This document shows positions 7,599-15,729 of a DNA stretch of 23,422 bases, in pieces. The stretch comes from a virus: positions 1 through 23,422 of the IMG/VR virus record IMGVR_UViG_3300021335_000095, one strand, 5' to 3'. A model generated the notes under the pieces. It ran no database searches. It was not told the origin of the DNA and was given only the letters and a program-made list of their open reading frames with translations. Both the position numbers and the translations under genes were made by a program. Position 1 is the stretch's first letter, and the number at the start of each line of letters is the position of its first letter.

Positions 7599-8265
7599 TA
7601 AACTTCTCCTTTAACCAATCAAAGTTGTTTATCTGTTTTAAAGCGGCAACATTACCTTGATTAGAAAGGCCGTACTCCATACCAGCCCTAGCACCGAGAA
7701 TGGCATACTTGCCAAAGTCTCGATCGTGTCCCACGGTTGTCCAAGTTTTAAGTCTTTCATCAGTTTCTCCTGTTTTCTGTCTATCAATACTCTTACTTGC
7801 TAATTTGGCACATTCTCTAAATGCACTTTTCCAAGTGTTAAATGGATCAGTGTTGTATAATGTTATGTTCGATATCTGCTGCACAGCTTTAAACTTTTCA
7901 CTAATGCTTGTAGTCATATCAGGCTTACTTAGATCCATATCAATGGTCATCTGACGTGGAAATAATTTTACGCCGCCATATCCATAAATTAAGTCATTTA
8001 CTGGATTCTGGCTACGCCATACATGTACAACATCTAAGTCCCAATCATCTACTTTATAGTCAAAATTGAATTTATCGTCAATTACAGCATCGCCGTCTAC
8101 GATCCAAAACATTTTAGTAAAGCATAATTTAGCTGCGGCGATGTGTGCTTGATGTATTCCTTTTACACCGTGTACTCTTTTAGCCGTAGGGAAACGTTCT
8201 TTAAGTGCAGCAAAGTTTTCGTCTGCGTTTGGCTCTTGGTAACTAATAAAGACAATATCATACAT
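7582..8265 (-). CDS. Glycosyltransferase-like protein, EPNA/AKRVHG family
   Basis: A 227-residue protein that opens with strand IVFISYQEPNADENF and AKRVHGVKG, followed by IVDGD (Asp57 and Asp59 forming a DxD metal/nucleotide-sugar motif). YGYGGVKLFP and WKSAFRE lie in the second half, and GKYAILGARAGMEYG near the end. The arrangement of a GT-A Rossmann start, a DxD, and a GG motif in the acceptor-side half suggests a GT-A glycosyltransferase. It is clearly paralogous to the 305-residue protein at 12520-13437, which has every one of these motifs in order. Relatives are, from memory, common in T4-like marine phages, where the sugar is not known. It is cytoplasmic by sequence. Its stop overlaps the methyltransferase-like gene by 17 bases. 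Confidence 0.7.
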   Translation of the reverse strand: MYDIVFISYQEPNADENFAALKERFPTAKRVHGVKGIHQAHIAAAKLCFTKMFWIVDGDAVIDDKFNFDYKVDDWDLDVVHVWRSQNPVNDLIYGYGGVKLFPRQMTIDMDLSKPDMTTSISEKFKAVQQISNITLYNTDPFNTWKSAFRECAKLASKSIDRQKTGETDERLKTWTTVGHDRDFGKYAILGARAGMEYGLSNQGNVAALKQINNFDWLKEKFNDTAS

Positions 8266-8268
8266 ATC

Positions 8269-9072
8269 TTATTTTAACCTCTTTTTTAATTTTTGTCTAG
8301 AAATATCTTTCCATATCAGCTGTGCATTGATTCTATTATCATTTCTACCACAATGTAATAAATCTCTTGCAGTATTTGTATGTTCTAAAAATTCACACTC
8401 GAAATAATGACTAGTTCTTTCAAAAAATGTAGCATAATATGTCCTTGTATCTTTCCATAACTGTCGAACTGCTTCATTGTAGTACAATGATTTAATAATA
8501 GGATTCATTTCACTCCTATTGTGTTCTTTAAAATATTTTGCACTTGACCATATGCCATGATACTCTGGACGATGATCTAAAAATTCAATAAGTCTATCAA
8601 TATTAGTCCATAAATTAACAACAGCCCACGGTTTACCAAAATGTTTACGTAAATTTACATTGTTAAACATCATTGCATCTAATCCTGCACCAGACAATCC
8701 TAGATTCACTACCTCTCGACCGCTGAGTCTAGATAAAAAGTGTGTAATAGTTTCATCTTCAGCAACACCTATACCTGCTGTCATACTACAACCTAACACT
8801 ACTATTGCATTAGGCCAGTCAATTTCATTCCACTCTTTTGCTCTGTAGCCATTAGAATTTACTTTATATTCAATCTGTTTAGTTTTATAATGCCAATCAA
8901 ATGGCTGTGTCTTAAGATGCTTTTCAAAATTTTCTGGAGAGTCAGTATTTGCAAATCTAGTATCAACTTTGTGAGGATCTAGAGGGTGGTGATGCGTAAG
9001 AAACGCAGTAGGAATAAATTTATTTTCTTTTATATATTCAGGTAACGGCGTAGCACCATTTATTTTAAACAA
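8269..9072 (-). CDS. SGNH-fold protein with GCS block
   Basis: No ATG exists in the first part of this frame. TTG 9111 gives a 47-base overlap with the upstream gene, whereas TTG 9072 has AGGA nine bases before it and overlaps only 8 bases; I prefer the latter (267 residues). Motifs are VVLGCSMTAGIGV at residues 91-103 (Ser96 nucleophile, Cys in place of Asp in GDS), NLGLSGAG at 123-130 (block II), LWTNIDR (block III-like) and DLLHCG at 237-242 (Asp237, His240). Residues about 10-75 form an N-terminal extension. It is a member of the GCS-type SGNH group often seen in phage and polysaccharide loci, probably an esterase or O-acyltransferase. It lies between another SGNH gene and a glycosyltransferase-like gene. 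Confidence 0.7.
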   Translation of the reverse strand: MFKINGATPLPEYIKENKFIPTAFLTHHHPLDPHKVDTRFANTDSPENFEKHLKTQPFDWHYKTKQIEYKVNSNGYRAKEWNEIDWPNAIVVLGCSMTAGIGVAEDETITHFLSRLSGREVVNLGLSGAGLDAMMFNNVNLRKHFGKPWAVVNLWTNIDRLIEFLDHRPEYHGIWSSAKYFKEHNRSEMNPIIKSLYYNEAVRQLWKDTRTYYATFFERTSHYFECEFLEHTNTARDLLHCGRNDNRINAQLIWKDISRQKLKKRLK

Positions 9073-9925
9073 TCGAGTTTTTCCTGATATGCTGTTGTAT
9101 TTGATATGCAATTCTTTGATGTCCTAATTTTGTAGGATGAGCACAATTTGTAATATACTCACTCGGCTCTGCAAGATTTGTATAGTATGGATAAAAACCT
9201 CCATCCTTTAACTCTGGCTTGCCTTCTAAATGTAAAAGATCTTCCATAAGTGTATCACAGCCTTCTGGTGCAAAATAATTATCCCAAGGAACTGATTCTG
9301 TTAGATCTGTAATTTCTGGAAGTTCTCTGTGCATCCTTTCTCTAACAAATCTGTTATCGAATGCATTTGCAAAAATAAAATCAAATCCCATACTTTTAGC
9401 AAACGTATATGCATTTTTTACAGCAATAATTGTTTCAATAAATGCAAATTTTTCACTGTATAGATCTCTAGCATAAACTTCCCATAATTTTTTATTAGTT
9501 GCATTTTTATCCCAATGATTAGGCCACATTGTATAAAAATGATGATGGTCAGGAAAATCTCTGTTTACAAAATCAAAACGTTCTAGTCCACTTAAAGCAA
9601 AAATTACAATACCATGTCTTGCATTAGCGAATTCTAGATCAGGATATAAATGTAGTTCACTTGTTGCAGCCCTATTTCCTGTGCCCATAACTCCTAAATT
9701 TATAGGCTTATAGTCTTTATAATAATCTTTACATAGCACATTTAACCAACTATTTTCATATGCCTTTATCTGTAGCGATCTGTCCATTGTAAGCACGTCT
9801 ATTTTGCCATTATGTTCTCTGTAAAGTTCAGGATCCCAACTACCTATACCGTGTGTAAAACTGTCACCTAATCCGATAATAATTTTATCGCCATCATTTA
9901 TTGTTGGAAGTATTTCTTTAAACAT
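9065..9925 (-). CDS. SGNH-fold protein with GDS block and Asn at the catalytic Asp position
   Basis: The longest frame begins at GTG 9946, but ATG 9925 has a GGAG site six bases before it and an 8-base overlap with the upstream stop, so it is preferred (286 residues). Block I is complete, IGLGDSFTHGIGS (Ser22). Block II is NLGVMGTGN and block V reads NCAHPTKLGH with His263. The residue three before this histidine, normally Asp, is Asn260. The block layout indicates an SGNH hydrolase or sugar O-acyltransferase, and the substitution could lower or alter catalysis. The family also contains members that work with a Ser-His dyad. Soluble; adjacent to the GCS-type SGNH gene downstream. Confidence 0.7.
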   Translation of the reverse strand: MFKEILPTINDGDKIIIGLGDSFTHGIGSWDPELYREHNGKIDVLTMDRSLQIKAYENSWLNVLCKDYYKDYKPINLGVMGTGNRAATSELHLYPDLEFANARHGIVIFALSGLERFDFVNRDFPDHHHFYTMWPNHWDKNATNKKLWEVYARDLYSEKFAFIETIIAVKNAYTFAKSMGFDFIFANAFDNRFVRERMHRELPEITDLTESVPWDNYFAPEGCDTLMEDLLHLEGKPELKDGGFYPYYTNLAEPSEYITNCAHPTKLGHQRIAYQIQQHIRKNSIV

Positions 9926-11150
9926 TTTGTGCTCCAAACTTATCACTATAAATTTTTTCTATTGCTGCTACTGTGTCATTCTTGCGCAAGCTTCTGTTTT
10001 TTAGCCTATTGTAGTTATGATTTAAAATAGGCTGCAAATTTCTAAACCATTTCTTTAGGTTATCTTTCTTTTTTAGTCTCTGCAACTCTTTTATTATTGC
10101 ATCCATTCTATCAAACGTATCTAATTCATCATATGATTCGTCAATAAATCCTTCGAAAGTTTTATACCCCAATTCCTTAAGGTTCTTTAAACTACCCTTG
10201 TTACCTAGGATTATAAAAGGATGCCTTGATGCTATTGTTTTAAATGTTTTTTCGCTAATGAAACAAGTATTAGATTCTTCTGAAAAGTGTGCTTCACTAA
10301 TTACCGAAATATATGAATCTAAACAAATATCATATCTGATTCTTCTTATATAAAAGTTGTCATCGTGTAACGTATTAGGCTCATCTATCCATCGAGGTAA
10401 TGTTTTATTAGCTTGTAAAATAGTCTCCGGATCAATACTTTGTCCATCCATATAATGTCCACTAGAAAAATTAGGCATAGAGATTAATCCGTCATCTAAT
10501 AATCCTGCACGAAACAATTTGGTATAAAACCACGCTCTATGATTTCTGTCTCTTTTATTCAAGCAATTAAAAAGTTTGATATTGTTCTTTGCCTTATATT
10601 TGATATTATTTTTTACACTTGTATCTAGCTCTAATTCTTGTGATAATTTAAACATATCTTTTTCGAAATGTACATACGGCAAAACATGTAGTAATTTATC
10701 TTGCGGATTATCAATCAACCATGTTTCATAGTCTTTTTTTACATCCATATTTCCTGTAATATATATTATATTAGTAGGATCTATTTTCCATCTTGCACAT
10801 TCTTTATGAAAATATTGGAACAGCCATGTCTGATGATATCCTTCCAAACTTTGGTCTAGTAATAATAATGCTTTATTATTTTGTAAATCGCTAAGATACT
10901 TTGGAGACAAATATTTAAATAGAGTAACAACTCTACTAAATGGCTTATGTCCTGACCAGTCTTCGGGACAATGATTAACACCACTAGGGATTATATACTT
11001 GTCATCTACTTCATCTATATTGTGTAATTTTAAGTGTCGCCAATGATTCAAAATAGGAGCAGGGGCAAATCTTGTTATCCCAGATTTGCATATATCTTCA
11101 CAAAGATAAAAGTTTCTACGTTCGTCTACGTTTTCAAATACTAACTTCAT
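9918..11150 (-). CDS. Glycosyltransferase-like protein, fucosyltransferase/exostosin-type C-terminal motif
   Basis: The longest frame starts at TTG 11162, but ATG 11150 forms an ATGA overlap with the twitch radical-SAM stop and is chosen, giving 410 residues. Residues 287-340 hold a conserved block: EAHFSEESNTCFISEKTFK, then HPFIILGN, LKELGYKTF and FIDESYD. The SEKTFK...PFI..G..G.L..L...GF.TF..FIDESYD pattern is that of the nucleotide-sugar-binding half of fucosyltransferase (GT10)-like and exostosin-like glycosyltransferases. The N-terminal 200 residues form the acceptor-side domain and are not recognisable by family. It lacks signal or membrane segments. Its place between radical-SAM and SGNH genes fits a glycan-assembly role. 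GT-B-type activity is likely; donor and acceptor are unknown. Confidence 0.7.
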   Translation of the reverse strand: MKLVFENVDERRNFYLCEDICKSGITRFAPAPILNHWRHLKLHNIDEVDDKYIIPSGVNHCPEDWSGHKPFSRVVTLFKYLSPKYLSDLQNNKALLLLDQSLEGYHQTWLFQYFHKECARWKIDPTNIIYITGNMDVKKDYETWLIDNPQDKLLHVLPYVHFEKDMFKLSQELELDTSVKNNIKYKAKNNIKLFNCLNKRDRNHRAWFYTKLFRAGLLDDGLISMPNFSSGHYMDGQSIDPETILQANKTLPRWIDEPNTLHDDNFYIRRIRYDICLDSYISVISEAHFSEESNTCFISEKTFKTIASRHPFIILGNKGSLKNLKELGYKTFEGFIDESYDELDTFDRMDAIIKELQRLKKKDNLKKWFRNLQPILNHNYNRLKNRSLRKNDTVAAIEKIYSDKFGAQNV

Positions 11151-12523
11151 AATTCTGCACAATAATCTATAAAATTTTTCATTTCAGGAAAAGTCTCATA
11201 AATGCTTGTATTTCTCCTGTTGTCGTGTTCTGTAAACCAGGCATAAAAATCTTGCCGTGCTGTAACTAAATCTTGTTCATTATAAAATGTACCTTTCATA
11301 TAATCTACTACACGTTTAAACTTTTCATACTCCATTTGGCTAAATTTAGTTTTATCGTTGTCATCTAAATTTTCATTTATGAAATCTAAATGTTTTTCCA
11401 TGTATGGCATATATTCTACTTTAGGTAAAATATTCATATCATATATGCTAGGTTCTTTCAAATGCGGAGTATCAAATCTAATAAGTTGCCATTGTGATTG
11501 CGTGTCGCTATTATACTTTCTTCTCCATTCTAATATCTTGTTTAATAGTGTGTCAAAACTAGTAACACTAAAAATATTAAATGTTATCATAAATGTTACA
11601 GGCATTTTAGTAGTAGTAAGATAATAATCTAAATTACTTTCCCATAAATCTATATCTAATCCATGTCTTGGATATTCTGCACGTTTTGTCCAAGTGTCGA
11701 TGCTAGTATAAAGTTTAAAACTTCTAATCTTTTTTTCGTCTTTTAACTTTTTTATCTTGTCGGTAAACTTTTTAACAAGACTTTGTTTTACACCTAAATT
11801 ACTATTAAGTTCTATTTGTATGTGAGGCTTAGGATCTGCATCAAGATCGTCTAATAACTTCCACGTTGTAGAATGCATTAATGGTTCGCCGCCAGTAATG
11901 CGTAGTATATTCAGTGTTTTAGATAACTCAGGCCACCATTCTAGCCATGCACTTACATATGGATTATCTTCTTCTTTTGGTTTTAAGTTAATCCAATCTA
12001 TATCCTGTTTATGAGTGGTGCTCATATCATAAGGACCGTGTTTTTCTATTTCTTTCCAATATCTACTGCTTGCTTTTGGATGACAATATCCACACTTAAA
12101 ATTGCATTCATTTGAAAAACTAATTTCAACATATTCTGGATTTACGTCAAACTCCCAGCCGCCTTCTTTTATTTCTTGTAATCTTTCTGGTGTGTAAATA
12201 CTTGCTGTTTTTTGTTTGCGATCACTTATATAATCTTTACCCATAGCTTCAATTTTCCAGCAATAACTACAACCTGCAGGTTTTTTGCCTTCTAGCATGT
12301 CTTTTCTTTGAGACTTTTTCTCTAAAGTATTGTGCAATGCACTTGGATTATTTTTTAATTCTTGTAGATTAATTTTGTGAGGTGCTGGATGATAACAACT
12401 GTGTGTTTCTCCTGTTTGCAAATATATCGTTGTGTGATGCCATTTAGCCATACAAAAAGTAGGAGACATTTCTGCCTCTGTCTTTTTCATTACTTCTTGT
12501 ATATTTTTTAATTCAGTATTCAT
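11147..12523 (-). CDS. Twitch domain-containing radical SAM protein
   Basis: A 458-residue protein of the N-terminal-twitch type. Residues 20-100 carry four cysteines in a short auxiliary-cluster region: Cys24 and Cys43 (TFCMAKW, HSCYHP), then CSYC at 85-88. The radical-SAM motif CNFKCGYC (Cys140, Cys144, Cys147) follows with GGEPL at 211-215, then the barrel with FKLYTSIDTW and FMITFNIFS strands. I recognise this as the marine-phage and bacterial family annotated as twitch domain-containing radical SAM protein. The reaction is unknown, but relatives commonly lie among glycosyltransferases in surface-polysaccharide loci. Here it sits between two glycosyltransferase-like genes. The ATG overlaps the upstream stop by 4 bases; no strong Shine-Dalgarno site is seen, so translational coupling is likely. 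Confidence 0.9.
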   Translation of the reverse strand: MNTELKNIQEVMKKTEAEMSPTFCMAKWHHTTIYLQTGETHSCYHPAPHKINLQELKNNPSALHNTLEKKSQRKDMLEGKKPAGCSYCWKIEAMGKDYISDRKQKTASIYTPERLQEIKEGGWEFDVNPEYVEISFSNECNFKCGYCHPKASSRYWKEIEKHGPYDMSTTHKQDIDWINLKPKEEDNPYVSAWLEWWPELSKTLNILRITGGEPLMHSTTWKLLDDLDADPKPHIQIELNSNLGVKQSLVKKFTDKIKKLKDEKKIRSFKLYTSIDTWTKRAEYPRHGLDIDLWESNLDYYLTTTKMPVTFMITFNIFSVTSFDTLLNKILEWRRKYNSDTQSQWQLIRFDTPHLKEPSIYDMNILPKVEYMPYMEKHLDFINENLDDNDKTKFSQMEYEKFKRVVDYMKGTFYNEQDLVTARQDFYAWFTEHDNRRNTSIYETFPEMKNFIDYCAEL

Positions 12524-13437
12524 TCAGGATCTATAATAAATTGTTGATTAGGATTGCGGCTAGGGTTTTGATAAACTGTTTTGAAAAACTTGCTTTGATT
12601 ACCATCTAACGGATTTTCAGCTATAGGCAGATTTAGTTCATCTATTAAATTTATACCTAATTCAACAATTTCATTATCGATATCTGTATCTTTAACTTCT
12701 GAATTCCACATATTGTTTAAATATTCAAAATCACGAACGTTAACAAAGTCCCAATCAGTACACATAGTTTTGTAAAGACCTTGTCTTGCTCCGTATATTG
12801 CCCAATCACCGTTATCAACATCCATACCAACCATTAGCCATATCCATAATCGATGTAGATTTTTCCAATGGCCTTTTAGTAGTTCTTGCTTTGTAGGCTT
12901 AACACCTCGATCCAGTGCCATTTTTACACCTTCACGGAAACCTGCTCTCCATGCTTGCTGTGCATTAGCATTGTTGTGTACTGTACTATAACAACTATTC
13001 TGCTGTATGTATTGTAAATCCCAGCAAAAATCTACTTGAGCATGAACATTATCAGGATCTGCATTTTCGTGAGTACGCATATTAAGAACATAGTCTTTAG
13101 GCCAACACTTTAATCCACCATTTCCGTACATTAGTCCATTAATGACATTTTTGCCACACCAACTAATAACACTGTGTTCTAGATCTGCATGTTCGTCAAA
13201 ATCTATTTCTTGTTGTAAGAAACTTTCTTTTACAATATTATCACCGTCAACAGTTATAAACCTATCTGTTTCGCTTAATTCAGCACATGCCTTATGTGCA
13301 GCATCACTACCTTCTACACCATGCACACGCTTGGCCCACGGCACTTTACTACAAAGGTCCGCATAGTTTTTTTCTGCATTAGGCTCATCATATGATAGAT
13401 ATATAATGTCACAATCTAATACTTTAAACTTTTTCAT
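12520..13437 (-). CDS. Glycosyltransferase-like protein, EPNA/AKRVHG family, longer paralogue
   Basis: A 305-residue paralogue of the 7582-8265 protein. Shared motifs in order are IIYLSYDEPNAEKNY, AKRVHGVEG, ITVDGD (Asp64 and Asp66), YGNGGLKCWP, AWRAGFRE and GDWAIYGARQGL. Compared with the shorter copy it has an extra C-terminal tail of about 65 residues (from roughly residue 240), ending NQQFIIDPE. The DxD and the N-terminal strand suggest a GT-A glycosyltransferase acting in the cytoplasm. A GAGG site precedes the ATG; the start overlaps the upstream gene by 14 bases and its stop overlaps the twitch radical-SAM ATG by 4. Divergence between the paralogues is large, so duplication was not recent or they were acquired separately. 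Confidence 0.7.
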   Translation of the reverse strand: MKKFKVLDCDIIYLSYDEPNAEKNYADLCSKVPWAKRVHGVEGSDAAHKACAELSETDRFITVDGDNIVKESFLQQEIDFDEHADLEHSVISWCGKNVINGLMYGNGGLKCWPKDYVLNMRTHENADPDNVHAQVDFCWDLQYIQQNSCYSTVHNNANAQQAWRAGFREGVKMALDRGVKPTKQELLKGHWKNLHRLWIWLMVGMDVDNGDWAIYGARQGLYKTMCTDWDFVNVRDFEYLNNMWNSEVKDTDIDNEIVELGINLIDELNLPIAENPLDGNQSKFFKTVYQNPSRNPNQQFIIDPE

Positions 13438-14053
13438 CTAGAACCTCATATTTGTATACATCGAAGTATGTAGAAGTATATACACTAATTTCTGTTTTGT
13501 CAAACTCGAATTGATAATTAAAGGGAAAATATATTGATCCGTGTTCAATTAAATTTCCTATACTACAACTGATAGTTCTATATAAAATATTAGGATCATT
13601 TTTTCTTGTAATACTGAAAAATAAATTTGTTGTAATCCTTACAGATTCTTTTTTAAGATTTTCAATAATTTTATCAGACAGTGTAACAATCCAAGTGCTA
13701 TTAGCAAAATCTTGTTGCAGCAAAACATCAACCTTTTTTGTTTTTTGATGTTTTGATATTTCTTTAAAAGTTACAATAGATCTTTCATCTTCTTCTTGTG
13801 CTCGTTTTATTTCTTTTAGATTGAGTTTTTTAGTGACTATATCATACTCAACTGTAAAATCATCTAAACCCTTTTCACCTTGCATAATAGATGCAACTTT
13901 ACTAGGATCAACTGTAATATAAGAATACGAATCATCTTGTGTCCATGCTCCTACTTTCTCAATTCTTCCAGTTTCCTGATCAAAATAAACATAGGTCTTT
14001 GTATCAATTTTTGTTTCTTTAAACAAGTCATATAAAGATTTTACACTATCCAT
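13424..14053 (-). CDS. Hypothetical protein, possibly T4-like marine phage structural or accessory
   Basis: A 209-residue protein without a recognised catalytic motif. The first 50 residues are beta-rich with an aromatic pattern (TYVYFDQETGRIEKVG, SYSYITVD), the centre is charged and helical (LKEIKRAQEEDERS), and the rest is again beta-rich (STWIVTLSDK, NLFFSITRKNDPN, SIYFPFNYQFEFDK). An N-terminal FDQxTGxI-like strand and the bipartite beta layout recall small proteins beside tail-fibre genes in cyanomyoviruses, but no family is claimed. The start is well supported by AAGGA eight bases before the ATG and by an 8-base overlap with the glycosyltransferase-like gene upstream. It has no signal peptide. 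Confidence 0.55.
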   Translation of the reverse strand: MDSVKSLYDLFKETKIDTKTYVYFDQETGRIEKVGAWTQDDSYSYITVDPSKVASIMQGEKGLDDFTVEYDIVTKKLNLKEIKRAQEEDERSIVTFKEISKHQKTKKVDVLLQQDFANSTWIVTLSDKIIENLKKESVRITTNLFFSITRKNDPNILYRTISCSIGNLIEHGSIYFPFNYQFEFDKTEISVYTSTYFDVYKYEVLDEKV

Positions 14054-14885
14054 TTACTATATCCTTAATACGGTTCTGAAGATAGTTTTTTATAAATGTA
14101 TCTTCTGTATAGTGAAATATACCAGATTGGGTATAATTACCGACTTTAAGTTTACAATCGTCAGTAAGATAACACGCAACATAGTCTTGCCAACTATTTA
14201 CAGATCTATGCCAATTTTGTATTTTTGGTTTCATATGAACAAATTTAGGTAAACTTGTAGACGTTCCTGTAACTTGTTTTTCACATTCCATTATTTTAAT
14301 TGCAATTGCAGCACAAACATCAATACTACAAAAATCAGGACGATTATATTCTAAATGCTGTTTATAAAAATCTTGCCAATTTTGTACAATAATATCTAAC
14401 CAGTTATAAAATTCTTTTGCTAGATCACTTTTTTTGAAATAGTGCATTCCTACATATGTGTCAGGTAGAGAATTTTTTACAAAAGTTTTCCTATAATATC
14501 TATCTGTAATTATTTCTCCTCTATATGTAATAGGTTTTGTTGTAAAATATAAATCATAAGATCCTAGTGCGGAGAAATATTTGTCCAAATCTTCACAAAC
14601 TAAAACATCTGTATCTAATACAACTGTTTCTTCAAACGGAGTCAAATTATAAATTTTTGAACGATTACTAATTTTCCAATTTTCATTAGCTGCAAGATCA
14701 TTGCCGGTGATTTCTATAATATGATCGAAAAACTTTTTGTACTTTGAAGGAATAAAATCATTTGTTGCAATAGCAATCTGTATATTAGAATTGTGTGCCT
14801 TTATAGTAATTGCAGCATAACATGCTTGCTCAACATAATTCGTGTCTTCGGTATTCTGTGCAAATAAAAATATACCTTTACTCAT
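14046..14885 (-). CDS. Glycosyltransferase-like protein (GT8-like DxD), tandem copy 2
   Basis: The longest frame starts at TTG 14891. ATG 14885, two codons inside, is preferred because it gives the MSKG N-terminus shared with the upstream tandem paralogue and an 8-base overlap with its stop (279 residues). Motifs are SKGIFLFAQN, QACYAAITIK, a RSKIYNLTPFEETVVLDTDV segment with Asp91 and Asp93 as the DxD, and GMHYFKKSD later. A DxD just after the PFExTVVLD strand is typical of GT8 and related GT-A enzymes that use a metal-bound nucleotide sugar. The C-terminal HMKPKIQNWHR segment may be the second metal or donor site (HxxxxxxW). Soluble, probably cytoplasmic. Donor sugar unknown. Confidence 0.7.
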   Translation of the reverse strand: MSKGIFLFAQNTEDTNYVEQACYAAITIKAHNSNIQIAIATNDFIPSKYKKFFDHIIEITGNDLAANENWKISNRSKIYNLTPFEETVVLDTDVLVCEDLDKYFSALGSYDLYFTTKPITYRGEIITDRYYRKTFVKNSLPDTYVGMHYFKKSDLAKEFYNWLDIIVQNWQDFYKQHLEYNRPDFCSIDVCAAIAIKIMECEKQVTGTSTSLPKFVHMKPKIQNWHRSVNSWQDYVACYLTDDCKLKVGNYTQSGIFHYTEDTFIKNYLQNRIKDIVNG

Positions 14886-15729
14886 ACCCAAACTCTTTAT
14901 TAATTGCTCTTTCGAGACTGAACTTATTCATAATGTGTACAGTTCTACCCTTTATTCTAATAGGTGTATATTCTCCTAAATAGTTTTCCTTTTCTATTAA
15001 GAAAAACATATCGTCGCCATTCATGTCCCATAGCACATCGTTATCTGTACTAAACCACATATATCCAGGCATAGGATGTGCAAAACTACCTTTTGAAAAT
15101 CCGTTCATAATATGAATAGCAATACTAAATGCATAATCATTTCTAAACATAGGATTTGTTATTTGATAAACTTTTCTATAGTGTACATAATTGTCTTGTA
15201 TATGTTTAACTAGATCAAAAAATATTTTATTAGCTTCTGTCTTTCTAAAAAATACACAAGTGGCCCAATAAAATGGTATACTACTATCACTAATGTTTTC
15301 GAATTCTATTTCGCTTCTGACTCTTGATATGTCAGTTGCGTCTTTATAAATTAAGAAGTCGTGTTTACTATTGAAACATTCTGCTAAATGATTATTACTA
15401 ATAATATAATCACTATCTATAACTAGCGTTTCATCATACGGTGACAAATCATAAGAATCTGCTCTACCAATATTTTTAAAAGATGCAGTTTTGGTCCACA
15501 TTGCACCGTCTTTAAAGTTTCTATTGTTGTTTGCTTCGATAGTTTCAATTTTAATAATTTTGTCTAAAACAGATACGTCATATCTTTTCTTTAAGTATTC
15601 GACATTTTCAGTAGCGATTGAAACTGGTACATTTAGATATTGTTTTACACGCACTGCTGCAAAATAAGCCTGCTTAACATAATCTAATTGGTCATTGTTT
15701 CTAGCAAAAATTAAAACGCCTTTACTCAT
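14878..15729 (-). CDS. Glycosyltransferase-like protein (GT8-like DxD), tandem copy 1
   Basis: A 283-residue protein that begins MSKGVLIFARN and continues QAYFAAVRVK, with SYDLSPYDETLVIDSDYI holding the DxD at Asp105 and Asp107. The late segment GRTVHIMNKFSLE corresponds to the HMKPKIQNW region of the downstream copy. All landmarks line up with that copy, so the two are a tandem duplication or an ancient paralogous pair; an insert near residues 64-82 (ANNNRNFKDGAMWTK) lengthens this one. The fold is GT-A, probably GT8-like; substrate unknown. ATG 15729 overlaps the upstream 116-residue gene by 8 bases, with GAGAA upstream as a weak Shine-Dalgarno site. Confidence 0.7.
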   Translation of the reverse strand: MSKGVLIFARNNDQLDYVKQAYFAAVRVKQYLNVPVSIATENVEYLKKRYDVSVLDKIIKIETIEANNNRNFKDGAMWTKTASFKNIGRADSYDLSPYDETLVIDSDYIISNNHLAECFNSKHDFLIYKDATDISRVRSEIEFENISDSSIPFYWATCVFFRKTEANKIFFDLVKHIQDNYVHYRKVYQITNPMFRNDYAFSIAIHIMNGFSKGSFAHPMPGYMWFSTDNDVLWDMNGDDMFFLIEKENYLGEYTPIRIKGRTVHIMNKFSLERAINKEFGYE

